This document shows, one piece after another, positions 50,873 through 60,518 of a stretch of 64,000 bases of DNA. This stretch comes from Allofrancisella guangzhouensis. GTDB lineage: Bacteria; Pseudomonadota; Gammaproteobacteria; Francisellales; Francisellaceae. The notes under the pieces are model-generated. The model was given only the letters and a program-made list of their open reading frames with translations. It was not told the DNA's origin and did not search any database. The stretch lies in contig NZ_CP010427.1 of the NCBI RefSeq assembly GCF_000815225.1, forward strand, positions 1,426,001 to 1,490,000. The letters are read 5' to 3'. Positions within the stretch are counted from its first letter, which is position 1; each line of letters begins with the position of its first letter. The position numbers and the translations under genes were made by a program.

Positions 50873-51551
50873 GTAAACCCTGATTTTTTAATAACTCTAT
50901 CATTCCACCAGCTGCTTTTTGTTCAGCTTTTTTTCTAGAGGTATCTTGTGCTTTAGTTTCGAGATTTAACTCTTGTACGATTACACCAACTTCAAAGATT
51001 TGCTCATGATCTTTACCAAAGACCGCAATTATTTCATACTTTGGGAGACTCATAGAACTTTGTAATAGTATCTCTTGGAGTCTAGATTTATTATCTTTTA
51101 CCCTTACAGTATCTGTATCTAATTTAGAAAAAATAGCAGCATACCAACTAAGTATAATTGTTTTTACATTAGCAAAATCACTATCTAAATAAATTGCTCC
51201 AATTACAGCCTCAAAGACATCCTCTAAGATTTTTTCTCGTCTTTGTGAACCACTTTCGCTACCACCTAATATAACAAACTCATCTATTTTATAATCTAGA
51301 GCTAATTTTGATAACGTAGCACCTTTAACAAGTTTTGAGCGAATTTGAGTAAGTTCACCCTCTGTGAATTTAGGGAATTTATAATATAACGACTCTGCTA
51401 TCACAAAACCTAATATTGAATCACCTAAAAACTCTAAACGCTCGTAATTTTTTTTTGTTTTACTTCGGTGTGTTAATGCCCTAGTCAAAATCGTATGATC
51501 TTTGAAAGAATAACCCAATATTCGGTAAAGCCTAGAATAATCAGGAATCAT
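50859..51551 (-). CDS. rnc: Ribonuclease III
   Basis: The 230-residue protein has the RNase III signature ERLEFLGDSILGFVIAESLY and EDVFEAVIGAIYLDSDF with the acidic metal ligands. A C-terminal dsRNA-binding domain ends AQDTSRKKAEQKAAGGMIEL. It processes rRNA and structured mRNAs. It is 4 bases after the lepB stop, in the same operon. Confidence 0.94.
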   Translation of the reverse strand: MIPDYSRLYRILGYSFKDHTILTRALTHRSKTKKNYERLEFLGDSILGFVIAESLYYKFPKFTEGELTQIRSKLVKGATLSKLALDYKIDEFVILGGSESGSQRREKILEDVFEAVIGAIYLDSDFANVKTIILSWYAAIFSKLDTDTVRVKDNKSRLQEILLQSSMSLPKYEIIAVFGKDHEQIFEVGVIVQELNLETKAQDTSRKKAEQKAAGGMIELLKNQGLHEKK

Positions 51552-51555
51552 CTAC

Positions 51556-52410
51556 CTAAAAAACCTTTCCTATTTCGTTCCACCGAATCTTTTTGTCAAC
51601 CTTATCCCAGCTCATCCAAACAAGTTTAGCCTTACCAACCAAATCTTTTTCTGGCACAAATCCCCAATATCGACTATCCTGACTATTATCTCTATTATCA
51701 CCCATAACAAAATAATAACCTTCTGGAACCTTAAGATTCTCAAAATTTTGGGATTTAATTGATTTTATCCAATCCACTTTATGAGCAATATCTCCTAAAT
51801 TCTCCTCACAGACTATATCACCACTACTGTTAGAAAGTGATTGGTTATAGTAATTAACAACATCTTTATTACAATTAGTATAATCAAGCTGCTTACCATT
51901 TATGTTTAAAGCTTTATCTTTATAAGAAATAACGTCTCCAGGTAAACCAATGATTCGCTTTACATAATCAACATCAGGGTTTACTGGAAAATGGAAAACT
52001 ACAATATCTCCTCTTTTGGGATGACCTGTATTTATTAAGACCTTATTAGTAAATGGTGCTCTGATACCATATGCTGTTTTATTTACAAAAATAAAATCTC
52101 CTACTGGTAATGTAGGAGTCATAGATGCTGTAGGAATTAGAAAATTACCTATAAAGAATGTTCTTAATATAAAAACTATCAAAAACACACTAAACAGAGA
52201 TCTAGCTTGATCAGCTATAAAAGGAGCTTTTAAGCCATGATCTTTATAGAACTGTCGTTTTTGTTTCTTATTAAGAGTTTGAAGCTGATTTCTATATGAA
52301 GCTAGCCTTATTTTTTGAAAAAAAACATAATCTACTAAATAAATTATACCACTTGCTAAAGTTAGAAACAGCAACCAAAAAGTAAAGCCTAGACTTAAGA
52401 AGTATTCCAT
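51556..52410 (-). CDS. lepB: Signal peptidase I (LepB)
   Basis: The 284-residue protein has N-terminal membrane helices (about 9-30 and 75-92). It carries the catalytic serine in FLIPTASMTPTLPVGD, the lysine in DYVKRIIGLPGDVI and MGDNRDNSQDSRYWGFVP. It removes signal peptides at the periplasmic face. It is five bases after the response regulator stop. Confidence 0.94.
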   Translation of the reverse strand: MEYFLSLGFTFWLLFLTLASGIIYLVDYVFFQKIRLASYRNQLQTLNKKQKRQFYKDHGLKAPFIADQARSLFSVFLIVFILRTFFIGNFLIPTASMTPTLPVGDFIFVNKTAYGIRAPFTNKVLINTGHPKRGDIVVFHFPVNPDVDYVKRIIGLPGDVISYKDKALNINGKQLDYTNCNKDVVNYYNQSLSNSSGDIVCEENLGDIAHKVDWIKSIKSQNFENLKVPEGYYFVMGDNRDNSQDSRYWGFVPEKDLVGKAKLVWMSWDKVDKKIRWNEIGKVF

Positions 52411-52415
52411 AAAAG

Positions 52416-53102
52416 TTATTTAATTACTTTGTCCTTTTGTACAAAATAACCAACGCCTCTTATTGTCTGAATAAAATTAGGTACATCAATTTTCTTTCTA
52501 AGGTTATGCATATGCACTTCTAAAGTGTTAGTATCCATCTCTTTATCAGTTGAATAAACTTCTTCTAAAAGTTGCGTTTTTGGAACAACTCGACCAGCAT
52601 TTTGCACTAATATAGACAGTAATGCTAACTCTTTCTTAGAAACAGGAATGATTACACCGTCTTTTGTAACTGTCTCTGAGCTAGGGTTAAAACTATACTC
52701 GCCAAACCTAATTTCTTCATTGACACTTTTACCAGATCTAACATCTATCCTACGAGAGATAGCTTTAACTCTAGCGACTAATTCCTTCAACTCAAAAGGT
52801 TTAGTCATATAATCATCCGCTCCAAAATCCAAGCCTTTGACTCTATCTTCTAAACCATCTCTAGCTGTAAGTAAAAGTATAGGTGTTTTAATTCCTCTAC
52901 CTCTTACGCTTTTTAAAACTTCTAAACCTGTTTTAATTGGTAAACCAATATCGAGTATGGTTATATCGTACAAACCAGATTCTATGAAAGTCTGAGCAGC
53001 TTCACCATCAGAAACCAAGTTCACATTAAAACCCTCTTTCTGTAAAGCTTCCAGTAAGCCTTCACCTAAGTTTAAATCATCTTCTGCTAATAGTAATCTC
53101 AT
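52416..53102 (-). CDS. pmrA: Orphan OmpR-family response regulator (PmrA/QseB type)
   Basis: The 228-residue protein has a receiver domain (MRLLLAEDDLNLGEGLLEAL, phosphoacceptor D51 in TILDIGLP, lysine in DDYMTKPFELKEL) and a winged-helix effector domain (TLEVHMHNLRKKIDVPNFIQ). No kinase gene is adjacent. In Francisella the PmrA-type orphan regulator is encoded upstream of lepB, as here, and is known to act on pathogenicity island genes with MglA/SspA. The 210-base gap upstream should contain the operon promoter. Confidence 0.88.
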   Translation of the reverse strand: MRLLLAEDDLNLGEGLLEALQKEGFNVNLVSDGEAAQTFIESGLYDITILDIGLPIKTGLEVLKSVRGRGIKTPILLLTARDGLEDRVKGLDFGADDYMTKPFELKELVARVKAISRRIDVRSGKSVNEEIRFGEYSFNPSSETVTKDGVIIPVSKKELALLSILVQNAGRVVPKTQLLEEVYSTDKEMDTNTLEVHMHNLRKKIDVPNFIQTIRGVGYFVQKDKVIK

Positions 53103-53312
53103 GAATCTCCCTCTATTCCTATTTAAAACTTAATAAAGTCAATATTTGCATATTTTCCTGTAAAAGTATACATTACAAGATACATAAAGTAAACATTTAT
53201 TTTAAATTACCACACTTGAGTTATATTACTATAAATTAATATTATACGAAACCCTTTATTCCAAAATATATTCACAATTAAATTTAAGCTTCAAAAAAAC
53301 AAAAACTATTTC

Positions 53313-54137
53313 CTATAAAATTCCGTCAAATTCATTCGTTAACTCTTTTGACCTTTTTATATTAGCTTTAATAGCTTTATCTACTATCCCCCTTAAATTT
53401 GACTCTTCAAAAATTTTTAAAGCTTCTGATGTAATACCTTTCTTAGATGTTATACTCTCTCTCAAGATTTCTATACTATCACCACTGTTTAATGCCATAT
53501 GTGCAGTACCTAAACAAGTTTGTAGAACTAATATACTAGCCTGGCTTCTTGCTAGCCCATTTTTAACAGCAGATTCAATCATGTACTCCATAAACTGCAA
53601 ATAATAAGCTGGACCAGAACTGGCGCATGCTGCTATAACATCGATTTTATATTCCGTGTCTACCACCACTGTTATGCCCATACTTGACATTATATTTATC
53701 ACTATATTTTTTTGCTTAGCATCTACACTATCGTTAAAGTATATCCCTGTAGCTCCATAACCTAAGCTACTTGGCGTGTTTGGTATTGCTCTAGCAAGGG
53801 CAATGTCTTTACCAAATAATTTAGCATAAATAGCAACCTGGATACCAGCAGCAACACTAATTATTAAATGAGAGCTGCTTACATAATTCTTAATACTTTT
53901 AATGAGTTCACCCATCTGTTGCGGTTTAATAGCCAAAATAATAACTTCACTTTCAGCTATAGCTTCACTTAATGGCTTTGATATTTCTATCATATATTCA
54001 CTATATAAGGCTTCTAGCTTGTCAATATTCCTATCAATAACAGTTATGTTTTTAGGGTTAAAACTACTTTTAACTAAACCAGAGATCATCGCTTTAGCCA
54101 TATTACCACCGCCAAGAAAACATATTCTAATATCCAT
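53313..54137 (-). CDS. proC: Pyrroline-5-carboxylate reductase
   Basis: The 274-residue enzyme has an N-terminal NADPH loop ICFLGGGNMAKAMISGLVKS, VIILAIKPQQM, ARAIPNTPSSLGYG, and the C-terminal signature SSGPAYYLQFMEYMIESAV followed by ITSKKGITSEALK. It makes proline in the last biosynthesis step. It is divergent from rdgB with a 103-base gap that must contain both promoters. Confidence 0.93.
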   Translation of the reverse strand: MDIRICFLGGGNMAKAMISGLVKSSFNPKNITVIDRNIDKLEALYSEYMIEISKPLSEAIAESEVIILAIKPQQMGELIKSIKNYVSSSHLIISVAAGIQVAIYAKLFGKDIALARAIPNTPSSLGYGATGIYFNDSVDAKQKNIVINIMSSMGITVVVDTEYKIDVIAACASSGPAYYLQFMEYMIESAVKNGLARSQASILVLQTCLGTAHMALNSGDSIEILRESITSKKGITSEALKIFEESNLRGIVDKAIKANIKRSKELTNEFDGIL

Positions 54138-54240
54138 AAGTTAATCCCTTGAGCATTTTATATTAAATAAAATGATAACATTTCATATAGATATTGCTAA
54201 CATATAAATACTACCTATTAATAATTGTTTTTATAAAACC

Positions 54241-54837
54241 ATGAAAGAAATAGTACTTGCATCAAACAATAAAGGAAAAATCAGAGAGTTTAAAGAAATA
54301 CTATCAAAACTAAATATAAATGTGTTACCACAATCCGAATTTAACGTACCAGATACTGAAGAAACAGGCTTAAGCTTTATAGAAAATGCTATACTTAAAG
54401 CTCGTAATTGCTGTAAATACACTGGACTACCATCAATCGCTGATGATTCTGGTTTAAAAGTTTTTGCACTTAATGGTGAACCTGGTATATATTCTGCTAG
54501 ATACGCCGGACAGCATAGCAATGATTTGGCAAATATTGAGAAATTACTAGGAAAGTTAAAAAACTCAAGCGACACTAATGCAAGGTTTGTATGTGCTATT
54601 GCTTATCTAAAGCATGCTACTGATCCTACCCCAATGATATCTTTAGGTACACTAGATGGTAAAATTATAAGTCAGCCAATTGGGGCTCAAGGTTTTGGGT
54701 ATGATTCTATTTTTTTATTACCAAAACTACAAAAAACCCTAGCTCAAATAACTATACAAGAGAAAAATCTATATAGCCATAGAGCAAAAGCTTTAAATAA
54801 TTTCCTCAGCAACCTAAAAAATGATAATGATACTTAA
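54241..54837 (+). CDS. rdgB: dITP/XTP pyrophosphatase (RdgB/HAM1)
   Basis: The 198-residue protein starts with [19 protein letters not shown] and has [20 protein letters not shown], with [10 protein letters not shown], ISxEEKxxxSHRxxA-like [14 protein letters not shown], all typical of HAM1. It removes non-canonical purine nucleotides. It begins the plus-strand group running to ppk2. Confidence 0.93.
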   Translation: MKEIVLASNNKGKIREFKEILSKLNINVLPQSEFNVPDTEETGLSFIENAILKARNCCKYTGLPSIADDSGLKVFALNGEPGIYSARYAGQHSNDLANIEKLLGKLKNSSDTNARFVCAIAYLKHATDPTPMISLGTLDGKIISQPIGAQGFGYDSIFLLPKLQKTLAQITIQEKNLYSHRAKALNNFLSNLKNDNDT

Positions 54838-54915
54838 TAAATTCTGACCTCATTTAAAAGAAATATATGTTATAATCCTTAAAAAAGTAAATAAATTATT
54901 TATCGGTAAAGTAAG

Positions 54916-56211
54916 TTGGACTACTTAAAAAAAGTTACATATAGATTCCTAGCATATGTATATTCTAGCTTATTTATAGCCTATATTCCTATTTTATATA
55001 TCAAAAAACTAAAACGAAGCTTCAAAAATGTTAATTATAGACAACGTTGGGCTGAAAGATTTGCTGCAACAAAAATCCGATTAAATGATTGTATTTGGAT
55101 ACATTCCGTTTCAGTTGGTGAAACGTTATCTGCAGAACCATTAGTGAGAAAGCTTATTTTAGCACACCCGAGTGAAAAATTTGTTATAACAACTACGACG
55201 CCTACTGGTAGCGATGTAGTAAAACGATTATATGGTAATTGCCACAACGTGTACCATATGTACATACCATATGATGTACAGCCTTTTATAAATAGCTTCT
55301 TTGCAAAGCTTAACCCTAAGTTTTTTATAATAATCGAAACAGAAATATGGCCAAATATCCTACACAAATGTTTTGATAACAATGTCCCTGTAGTCATAAC
55401 AAATGCTAGGCTTTCTAAAAGGTCGATGCGTAACTATACAAAAATTCCATTTGGCAAAGAATTCTTATTCAGTAAAATATCTCATATAAATGCCCAAACT
55501 GAAAAAGATGCAAAACGTTTTATATCTTTAGGCGTTCCTAAAGAAAAACTTACAATAACTGGCAATCTCAAATATAATCTAATAACTCCAGAAAGTTTGC
55601 AAAAAAACATGGCGGTTTTGAAGAAAAGCTTAGCCAATCGTCCAATTTGGGTTGCAGGGAGTACTCATCAAGGTGAAGAAGAGATTATATTTAAAGCTCA
55701 TTCAGAAATTTTAAAACTAAAACCAGAATGTTTGCTAATAATAGTACCAAGACATAAAGAAAGATTCTCAAAAGTCGAAAAACTTATAGTCAAACATAAC
55801 TTTTCATATCAAAAGAGAAGCATTTCAAAAGACTCCATACAAAAACAAACTCAAGTTTACCTTGGAGACACTATGGGAGAGCTTATGCATCTTTACTACA
55901 TTTCTGATATAACTTTTGTTGGTGGTAGTTTAACTAATACAGGTGGACATAACCTACTCGAACCAGCTGCCTTAGCAAAACCTATTATTAGTGGTAACAG
56001 TCTTTTTAATTTTAGCCAAATATCAAGAGATTTGACTAAAAATAATGCTTTGATTATTATAAATAATTCTGATGAGCTTGTTAATAAAATAATTGGACTT
56101 TTTGATAATACACAAATTCTAAGCACCATGTCAAGAAATTCATATAACACTTTTAAAGCCCATAGTAATGTTCTAGAAAAACAATACGACTTGATAATCA
56201 AATTTTTATGA
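54916..56211 (+). CDS. waaA: 3-deoxy-D-manno-octulosonic acid transferase
   Basis: The 431-residue glycosyltransferase has an N-terminal membrane anchor (residues 8-25), then IWIHSVSVGETLSAEPLVRK, a KLNPKFFIIIETEIWPN segment, and GGSLTNTGGHNLLEPAALAK. It adds Kdo to lipid A at the inner membrane. The start is a TTG at 54916 (TTGGACTAC); no in-frame ATG precedes the conserved RQRWAERF region closely. It overlaps ispA by four bases. Confidence 0.92.
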   Translation: MDYLKKVTYRFLAYVYSSLFIAYIPILYIKKLKRSFKNVNYRQRWAERFAATKIRLNDCIWIHSVSVGETLSAEPLVRKLILAHPSEKFVITTTTPTGSDVVKRLYGNCHNVYHMYIPYDVQPFINSFFAKLNPKFFIIIETEIWPNILHKCFDNNVPVVITNARLSKRSMRNYTKIPFGKEFLFSKISHINAQTEKDAKRFISLGVPKEKLTITGNLKYNLITPESLQKNMAVLKKSLANRPIWVAGSTHQGEEEIIFKAHSEILKLKPECLLIIVPRHKERFSKVEKLIVKHNFSYQKRSISKDSIQKQTQVYLGDTMGELMHLYYISDITFVGGSLTNTGGHNLLEPAALAKPIISGNSLFNFSQISRDLTKNNALIIINNSDELVNKIIGLFDNTQILSTMSRNSYNTFKAHSNVLEKQYDLIIKFL

Positions 56212-57089
56212 AAGAAAAAGATAAATTAGGGGATTTCAATAAATTTGCTCTAGAAATATTTACAAGTCTCAAATGTATCTCTGACACTCTAATTGAGGCA
56301 ATAAAATATAGCTTCTTTAGTGGAGGTAAAAGAGTACGTGCTCAATTCGTTTACGCAATTGGCGAGGCTTTTGAGGTTGCTAACCAAGACTGTCATAAAT
56401 TAGCTTTTGCAATCGAAGCTATACATACATACTCTCTAATTCACGATGATCTACCTGCTATGGATAATGACACCATACGTAGGGGTAAACCCACATGCCA
56501 TATTAGGTTTAATGAAGCCACTGCAATTTTAGCCGGAGATGCTTTGCAAGCTTTAGCTTTCCAAATAATCCAGACTATTGATGTTAAGAACTTATCTACC
56601 TTAAAAAAAATAAATACCCATTTAGCACAATTTTGTGGGCTTGGAGGTATGGTAGCTGGTCAACAACTTGACATAGAAGGTGAAAATAAGCTCCTAACTC
56701 TAGATCAATTAGAGTGTATCCATATCCATAAGACTGCAAAAATGTTTAGCGCTAGCATTTTATTGCCTTATTTTCTTTCAACCAACAACGATAATGCTAT
56801 AGAAAAAGTATTAGATGAGTTATCCCTACTTATTGGACTATGTTTTCAAGTCAAGGATGATATTCTTGATGTAACCAAAACTACTAGAGAATTAGGAAAA
56901 ACCTGTGCAAAAGATATAGATGCCAACAAATCAACCTACGTTTCATTAATCGGCTTAGAAAGAGCTACAAATTACTTAGATGAAAAAAAAGCTTTAATGT
57001 TTTCTTTAATAAACCAACTTAAAGCTAAAAATATAAATTGCAATAATATAGAAAAACTTATAAATCTAGTTATAGATAGAAACTATTAG
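56208..57089 (+). CDS. ispA: Polyprenyl (farnesyl) diphosphate synthase
   Basis: The 293-residue enzyme has SGGKRVRAQFVYAIGEA, the first aspartate-rich motif IHDDLPAMDNDTIRRGKPT and the second QVKDDILDVTK. This is a short-chain isoprenyl diphosphate synthase that gives farnesyl diphosphate for quinones and undecaprenyl phosphate. It is coupled to waaA (four-base overlap). Confidence 0.92.
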   Translation: MKEKDKLGDFNKFALEIFTSLKCISDTLIEAIKYSFFSGGKRVRAQFVYAIGEAFEVANQDCHKLAFAIEAIHTYSLIHDDLPAMDNDTIRRGKPTCHIRFNEATAILAGDALQALAFQIIQTIDVKNLSTLKKINTHLAQFCGLGGMVAGQQLDIEGENKLLTLDQLECIHIHKTAKMFSASILLPYFLSTNNDNAIEKVLDELSLLIGLCFQVKDDILDVTKTTRELGKTCAKDIDANKSTYVSLIGLERATNYLDEKKALMFSLINQLKAKNINCNNIEKLINLVIDRNY

Positions 57090-57137
57090 TTATTTTTGTT
57101 AAAATTTCAAAAATTTATCGGCTATAAACTTAAATCG

Positions 57138-57899
57138 ATGCAAAATTTACAAAAAATATATGCTTGGTTAGTACATCTTTTCACCTCACTAGGTGCTGTG
57201 TTTGGAATATTTGCAATTATATTCTCAATAGAAGCAGCAAAAGCAAACGTTTTAGGAGATATAGAATTATACTATTATAATATGAGACTATCTTTATTCA
57301 GCATCATAGCATCAGTCTTCATTGATTCTGTTGATGGCAGCTTTGCCCGCCTTGTTGATATAAAAAAAATCGCACCTCTAGATGGGGCACTTTTAGATAA
57401 CATAATTGACTTTACTACTTACTCTATAGTTCCATGTGTTTGGATATACGTTACAGACACCGTAAGTCATGAATGGTTATTGGCTATAATAAGTATCATA
57501 ACTATTTCCTCGTCATATCAATTCTGTCAACCAAATGCTAAAACTAATGATCATTTCTTCGTCGGGTTTCCTAGCTATTGGAATGTTATTATCATGTATA
57601 TGCTTTGTTTTCAATCACCTCGATGGATTAATGAAATAATCATAATAATCTTAGCAATTTTCTCTTTTGTACCTATAAAATACATTTATTTATCAAGAAC
57701 GGAACATATTAGTGATAGCAAAATAGTCAAAACATTTACATTTCTGTTTACCATGCTTGCTGCCATAGCAACTTTTATAGCTGTGTTAATATACCCAATA
57801 AAAACTCCAAGCTTACTAATTGCTATAATAATTTCCTTTAGTATCTTCTATATAGCTTTTAGTTTCAAACTAAACTTTAAAATTCTAAAAACTAACTAG
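57138..57899 (+). CDS. pcs: CDP-alcohol phosphatidyltransferase, phosphatidylcholine-synthase-like
   Basis: The 253-residue membrane protein has a CDP-alcohol motif with the longer spacing of bacterial phosphatidylcholine synthase: DGSFARLVDIKKIAP, then LDGALLDNIIDFTTYSIVP. It later has HFFVGFPSYWNVIIMYML, a Pcs-like signature. Such enzymes join choline to CDP-diacylglycerol in one step, giving host-like phosphatidylcholine in the bacterial membrane. An ATG at 57138 is preferred over a TTG at 57096. The call is firm at the family level and likely at the subfamily level. It follows ispA by 48 bases. Confidence 0.78.
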   Translation: MQNLQKIYAWLVHLFTSLGAVFGIFAIIFSIEAAKANVLGDIELYYYNMRLSLFSIIASVFIDSVDGSFARLVDIKKIAPLDGALLDNIIDFTTYSIVPCVWIYVTDTVSHEWLLAIISIITISSSYQFCQPNAKTNDHFFVGFPSYWNVIIMYMLCFQSPRWINEIIIIILAIFSFVPIKYIYLSRTEHISDSKIVKTFTFLFTMLAAIATFIAVLIYPIKTPSLLIAIIISFSIFYIAFSFKLNFKILKTN

Positions 57900-57964
57900 C
57901 TTTACTAAAAATAAAAAGATTGTGTTAAGATACTCAAACAACTGTTTATTAGAAATATTTTAGT

Positions 57965-58774
57965 ATGGAAGTTTTAAGCCAAACAGAACGCCAAAAGCTT
58001 TTTTTGGAAAATATTTTTCCATATAAGCATAAAATACCTCGCAAAATTTATGAAAAGCAAAAGTATCATTTGCAAATAGAATTACTAAAACTTCAAAGGT
58101 GGGTAAAAGAAAATAATAAAAAAGTTCTAATTATTTTTGAAGGCAGAGATGCTGCTGGTAAAGGTGGAACTATCAAAAGAGTGATGGAACATTTAAACCC
58201 TCGTGGTGCAAAAGTTGTGGCTCTTGAAAAGCCTACTGAAAAAGAACGAAACCAATGGTATTTCCAAAGATATATTAAATATCTACCATCTGGTGGCGAA
58301 ATAATTTTATTTGATAGATCATGGTATAATCGTGCTGGTGTAGAAAGAGTTATGGGATTTTGTACAGAGAGAGAGTATTTCTCTTTTTTAGAACAAGTTC
58401 CTATGCTTGAAAAGATGTTAGTTGATAGCGGCACTATTATTATTAAATTTTGGTTCTCTGTAAGCCAGCAAGAACAAAAAAATAGATTTATTGCTAGAGA
58501 AGCACATCCTTTAAAACAATGGAAACTTAGTCCTATCGATAAAGCATCTTTAGATAAATGGGAAGATTATACAGAGGCCAAAGAAAGGATGTTTATATAT
58601 ACTGATAAGCCGTATGCTCCATGGGTCATAGTCAAGTCAGATGACAAAAAAAGAGCTCGATTAAATGCTATTAGATACATTCTTAACACTATCGATTATG
58701 ACAATAAATCATTAGAAGTAGCTATACCTCCAGATCCTTTAATTGTCGGATCTTCTGCAAAAATATACAAATAG
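57965..58774 (+). CDS. ppk2: Polyphosphate kinase 2
   Basis: The 269-residue protein has the Walker A loop LIIFEGRDAAGKGGTIKRVM, the lid region PTEKERNQWYFQRYIKYLPS, and FDRSWYNRAGVERVMGFCTE as the Walker B segment. It belongs to class I PPK2 and transfers phosphate between polyphosphate and nucleotides. F. tularensis has a PPK2 in this chromosomal neighbourhood. It ends 84 bases before the tRNA gene. Confidence 0.93.
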   Translation: MEVLSQTERQKLFLENIFPYKHKIPRKIYEKQKYHLQIELLKLQRWVKENNKKVLIIFEGRDAAGKGGTIKRVMEHLNPRGAKVVALEKPTEKERNQWYFQRYIKYLPSGGEIILFDRSWYNRAGVERVMGFCTEREYFSFLEQVPMLEKMLVDSGTIIIKFWFSVSQQEQKNRFIAREAHPLKQWKLSPIDKASLDKWEDYTEAKERMFIYTDKPYAPWVIVKSDDKKRARLNAIRYILNTIDYDNKSLEVAIPPDPLIVGSSAKIYK

Positions 58775-58816
58775 TTATTTAATTTGTAATTTAATAGAAA
58801 AAACAAAGAATACGTA

Positions 58817-58845
58817 TTGACTAACAATAAGCTTTAAAATATAAT
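58817..58845 (+). promoter_or_regulatory. Promoter of the CAU tRNA gene
   Basis: TTGACT at 58817-58822 and a perfect TATAAT at 58840-58845 are separated by 17 bases, and the tRNA starts 13 bases further on. This is a near-consensus sigma-70 promoter with the spacing expected for a tRNA gene. Confidence 0.85.
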
Positions 58846-58858
58846 TGTCGCTATGTTT

Positions 58859-58935
58859 GGGCCTATAGCTCAGTTGGTTAGAGCGCCGGACTCATAATCC
58901 GTAGGTCGTAGGTTCGAGTCCTACTGGGCCCACCA
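58859..58935 (+). tRNA. tRNA with CAU anticodon (Met elongator or lysidine-modified Ile2)
   Basis: The 77 bases begin GGGCCTATAGCTCAGTTGG and end with an encoded CCA. The acceptor arm GGGCCTA pairs with TGGGCCC (one G-T pair), the D-arm is AGCTCAGTTGGTTAGAGC, the anticodon loop is CTCATAA, and the T-arm is GTAGGTTCGAGTCCTAC. The C34-A35-T36 anticodon fits elongator Met or the Ile2 tRNA modified by TilS; sequence alone does not settle which. The accessory islet begins just after it. Confidence 0.93.
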
Positions 58936-59092
58936 CTCCAAAACCCTTACAAATCACAATTTCAACAAATAACACTTAATCCAAATTTGTGTTCTATAAA
59001 TTTATCAAAACTCTAAAGGGGCACCAAGTGTAAAAGTGCTATAGCCACGTCAAGCATAAGATGGATTTATAAGTTATTTATATGAACTTTAT

Positions 59093-59122
59093 TTGATGAT
59101 ACACTATACGTTAATATATAAT
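59093..59122 (+). promoter_or_regulatory. Promoter of small coiled-coil gene, copy 2
   Basis: TTGATG at 59093-59098 and TATAAT at 59117-59122 are 18 bases apart. The leader that follows (AACAAAACAAACACATGGGG) matches that of copy 1 at 17.7 kb. Confidence 0.6.
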
Positions 59123-59149
59123 AACAAAACAAACACATGGGGTCTTAAT

Positions 59150-59509
59150 ATGAGCGATGATAAAAACATCAGCCTAAGTCAGCAAGAGTACATTAATCTT
59201 ATGGCTCATAAGATTACTCATGATGTTGTTGCTGAAACAAAGGTTGATATAGATAGATTAAGAAATGATGTCGACGCTAAGTTTAATGAATTAAAAACTA
59301 GTATCAATCAACGTTTTGAGCAAGTTGATAAACGTTTCGAGCAAGTCAATGATAAATTTGGTGAATCAAAAACTAGTATTAATCAACGCTTTGAGCAAAT
59401 CGATAAAAGAATAGACAGAATGCAAACATTTTTATATTGGATTGTTGGTATTGGCATTACTTCTATCATAGTCCCAATAGCTCTTCCACTTGTTAAAATA
59501 CATCTATAA
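59150..59509 (+). CDS. Small coiled-coil membrane protein, copy 2 (long form)
   Basis: The 119-residue protein equals copy 1 (17423-17707) in its start and membrane tail, but has an extra unit of 25 residues in the coiled coil: DKFGESKTSINQRFEQIDKR repeats the preceding block. The extra 75 bases look like a tandem duplication within the gene. The ATG at 59150 is chosen by alignment with copy 1; a longer frame opens upstream but is not shared. It lies between the tRNA and the transposon remnants, so it may have arrived or been copied with the accessory islet. Confidence 0.75.
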   Translation: MSDDKNISLSQQEYINLMAHKITHDVVAETKVDIDRLRNDVDAKFNELKTSINQRFEQVDKRFEQVNDKFGESKTSINQRFEQIDKRIDRMQTFLYWIVGIGITSIIVPIALPLVKIHL

Positions 59510-59598
59510 CCAAATAAATATAACATCAGATATCAGTTAATAAGTCCTTTCAGGGTGTCGAAATTATAAATTCCAGCAATCAAATTATACCAATCCCA

Positions 59599-60060
59599 CT
59601 ATAAATTAAGACATACATTCCAATTTCTAGTACACATAGATTTAACGAGTTTAGTATTATTTGAGAAAGCGTTCCAAGCTTGCTGTAATTTATCAACTAT
59701 TTCACCATAGCTTTTAAAGCACATATTCGAAAGGAAATGTCTCTTTATCCATTGCCATACCTGCTCCATTGAGTTTAGCTCAGGAGAATATGCAGGTAAT
59801 GGTATCAAAGTTATGTTCTCTGGTATTTTTAGGTTTCTAGATGTGTGCCAACCAGCATTATCTACTATCAATGCCACATGCCTACCTTTATCAATATGTT
59901 TTGATAATCAGTCTAAAAATATCTGCATAGACTGAGTGTTAGTTTCAGGAAGTATTAGTCCAAAGCTGTCTCCTGTAGCAGCACATGCTGCTGCGTAAAT
60001 ATAACTGGATACAAACTGCTTTTGTTTGTTGTTGCGGTTCTTAATACGCTTCTTATTCTT
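59599..60060 (-). pseudogene. IS630-type transposase C-terminal half (defective)
   Basis: On the minus strand the frame reads KQFVSSYIYAAACAATGDSF, GLILPETNTQSMQIFLD, a TGA, then ALIVDNAGWHTSRNLKIPEN and SPELNSMEQVWQWIKRHFLS. These are the second aspartate and the glutamate of an IS630-type DDE domain. The in-frame stop after FLD and the absence of the IS630 N-terminal HTH show it is dead. It joins sequence of an IS5-type gene at about 60011-60060. Confidence 0.7.
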
Positions 60061-60518
60061 TACTCTTTTTTTGGGAGCTGGCAAGGTGTTTCAGTTGCAT
60101 CTATCAGTACAATCTCATAGTCAACGTCACTTTTTAATAATGCCTTACGTCCAGGCAATGAGAATTGCCCATCTTTAATCAGAGTATCTTCAACCCAGCG
60201 TATATTACGATAACAAGCACTTTCACTTAGACCATAGCTGTGTGAAATATGGAAATATGTTCTATATTCGCGTAAGTATTCCAGCGCCATAAGCAGCATA
60301 TCTTCTATAGACAATTTATTCGGCTTACCTCCTTGTGCTTTTAATTGGACTTGCGCTTCTTTTAATATCTTTGTCATGACAGTAAAAGTAGTGCGTTTAA
60401 CACCTGTAAGTCTACGGAATCATTCTGGTGATTCATCTTTAATCTGCTCAAATTTCATCAACATCATTACAATAAAAATAAATAGTTTAACCTATTTAGC
60501 AAGTTATGCAAGAGGTCT
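60060..60518 (-). pseudogene. IS5-type transposase N-terminal half (defective)
   Basis: From about 60459 down the minus strand reads MLMKFEQIKDESPE, a TGA where a tryptophan is expected, then FRRLTGVKRTTFTVMTKILK, YLREYRTYFHISHSYGLSES and VLIDATETPCQLPKK, which are the HTH domain and first catalytic aspartate of an IS5-group transposase. It ends at a TAA at 60060, where a single A shift would join the IS630 half. The outer end near 60518, AGACCTCTTGCATAAC, looks like an IS terminal repeat. At least two lesions show that it is not active. Confidence 0.7.
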
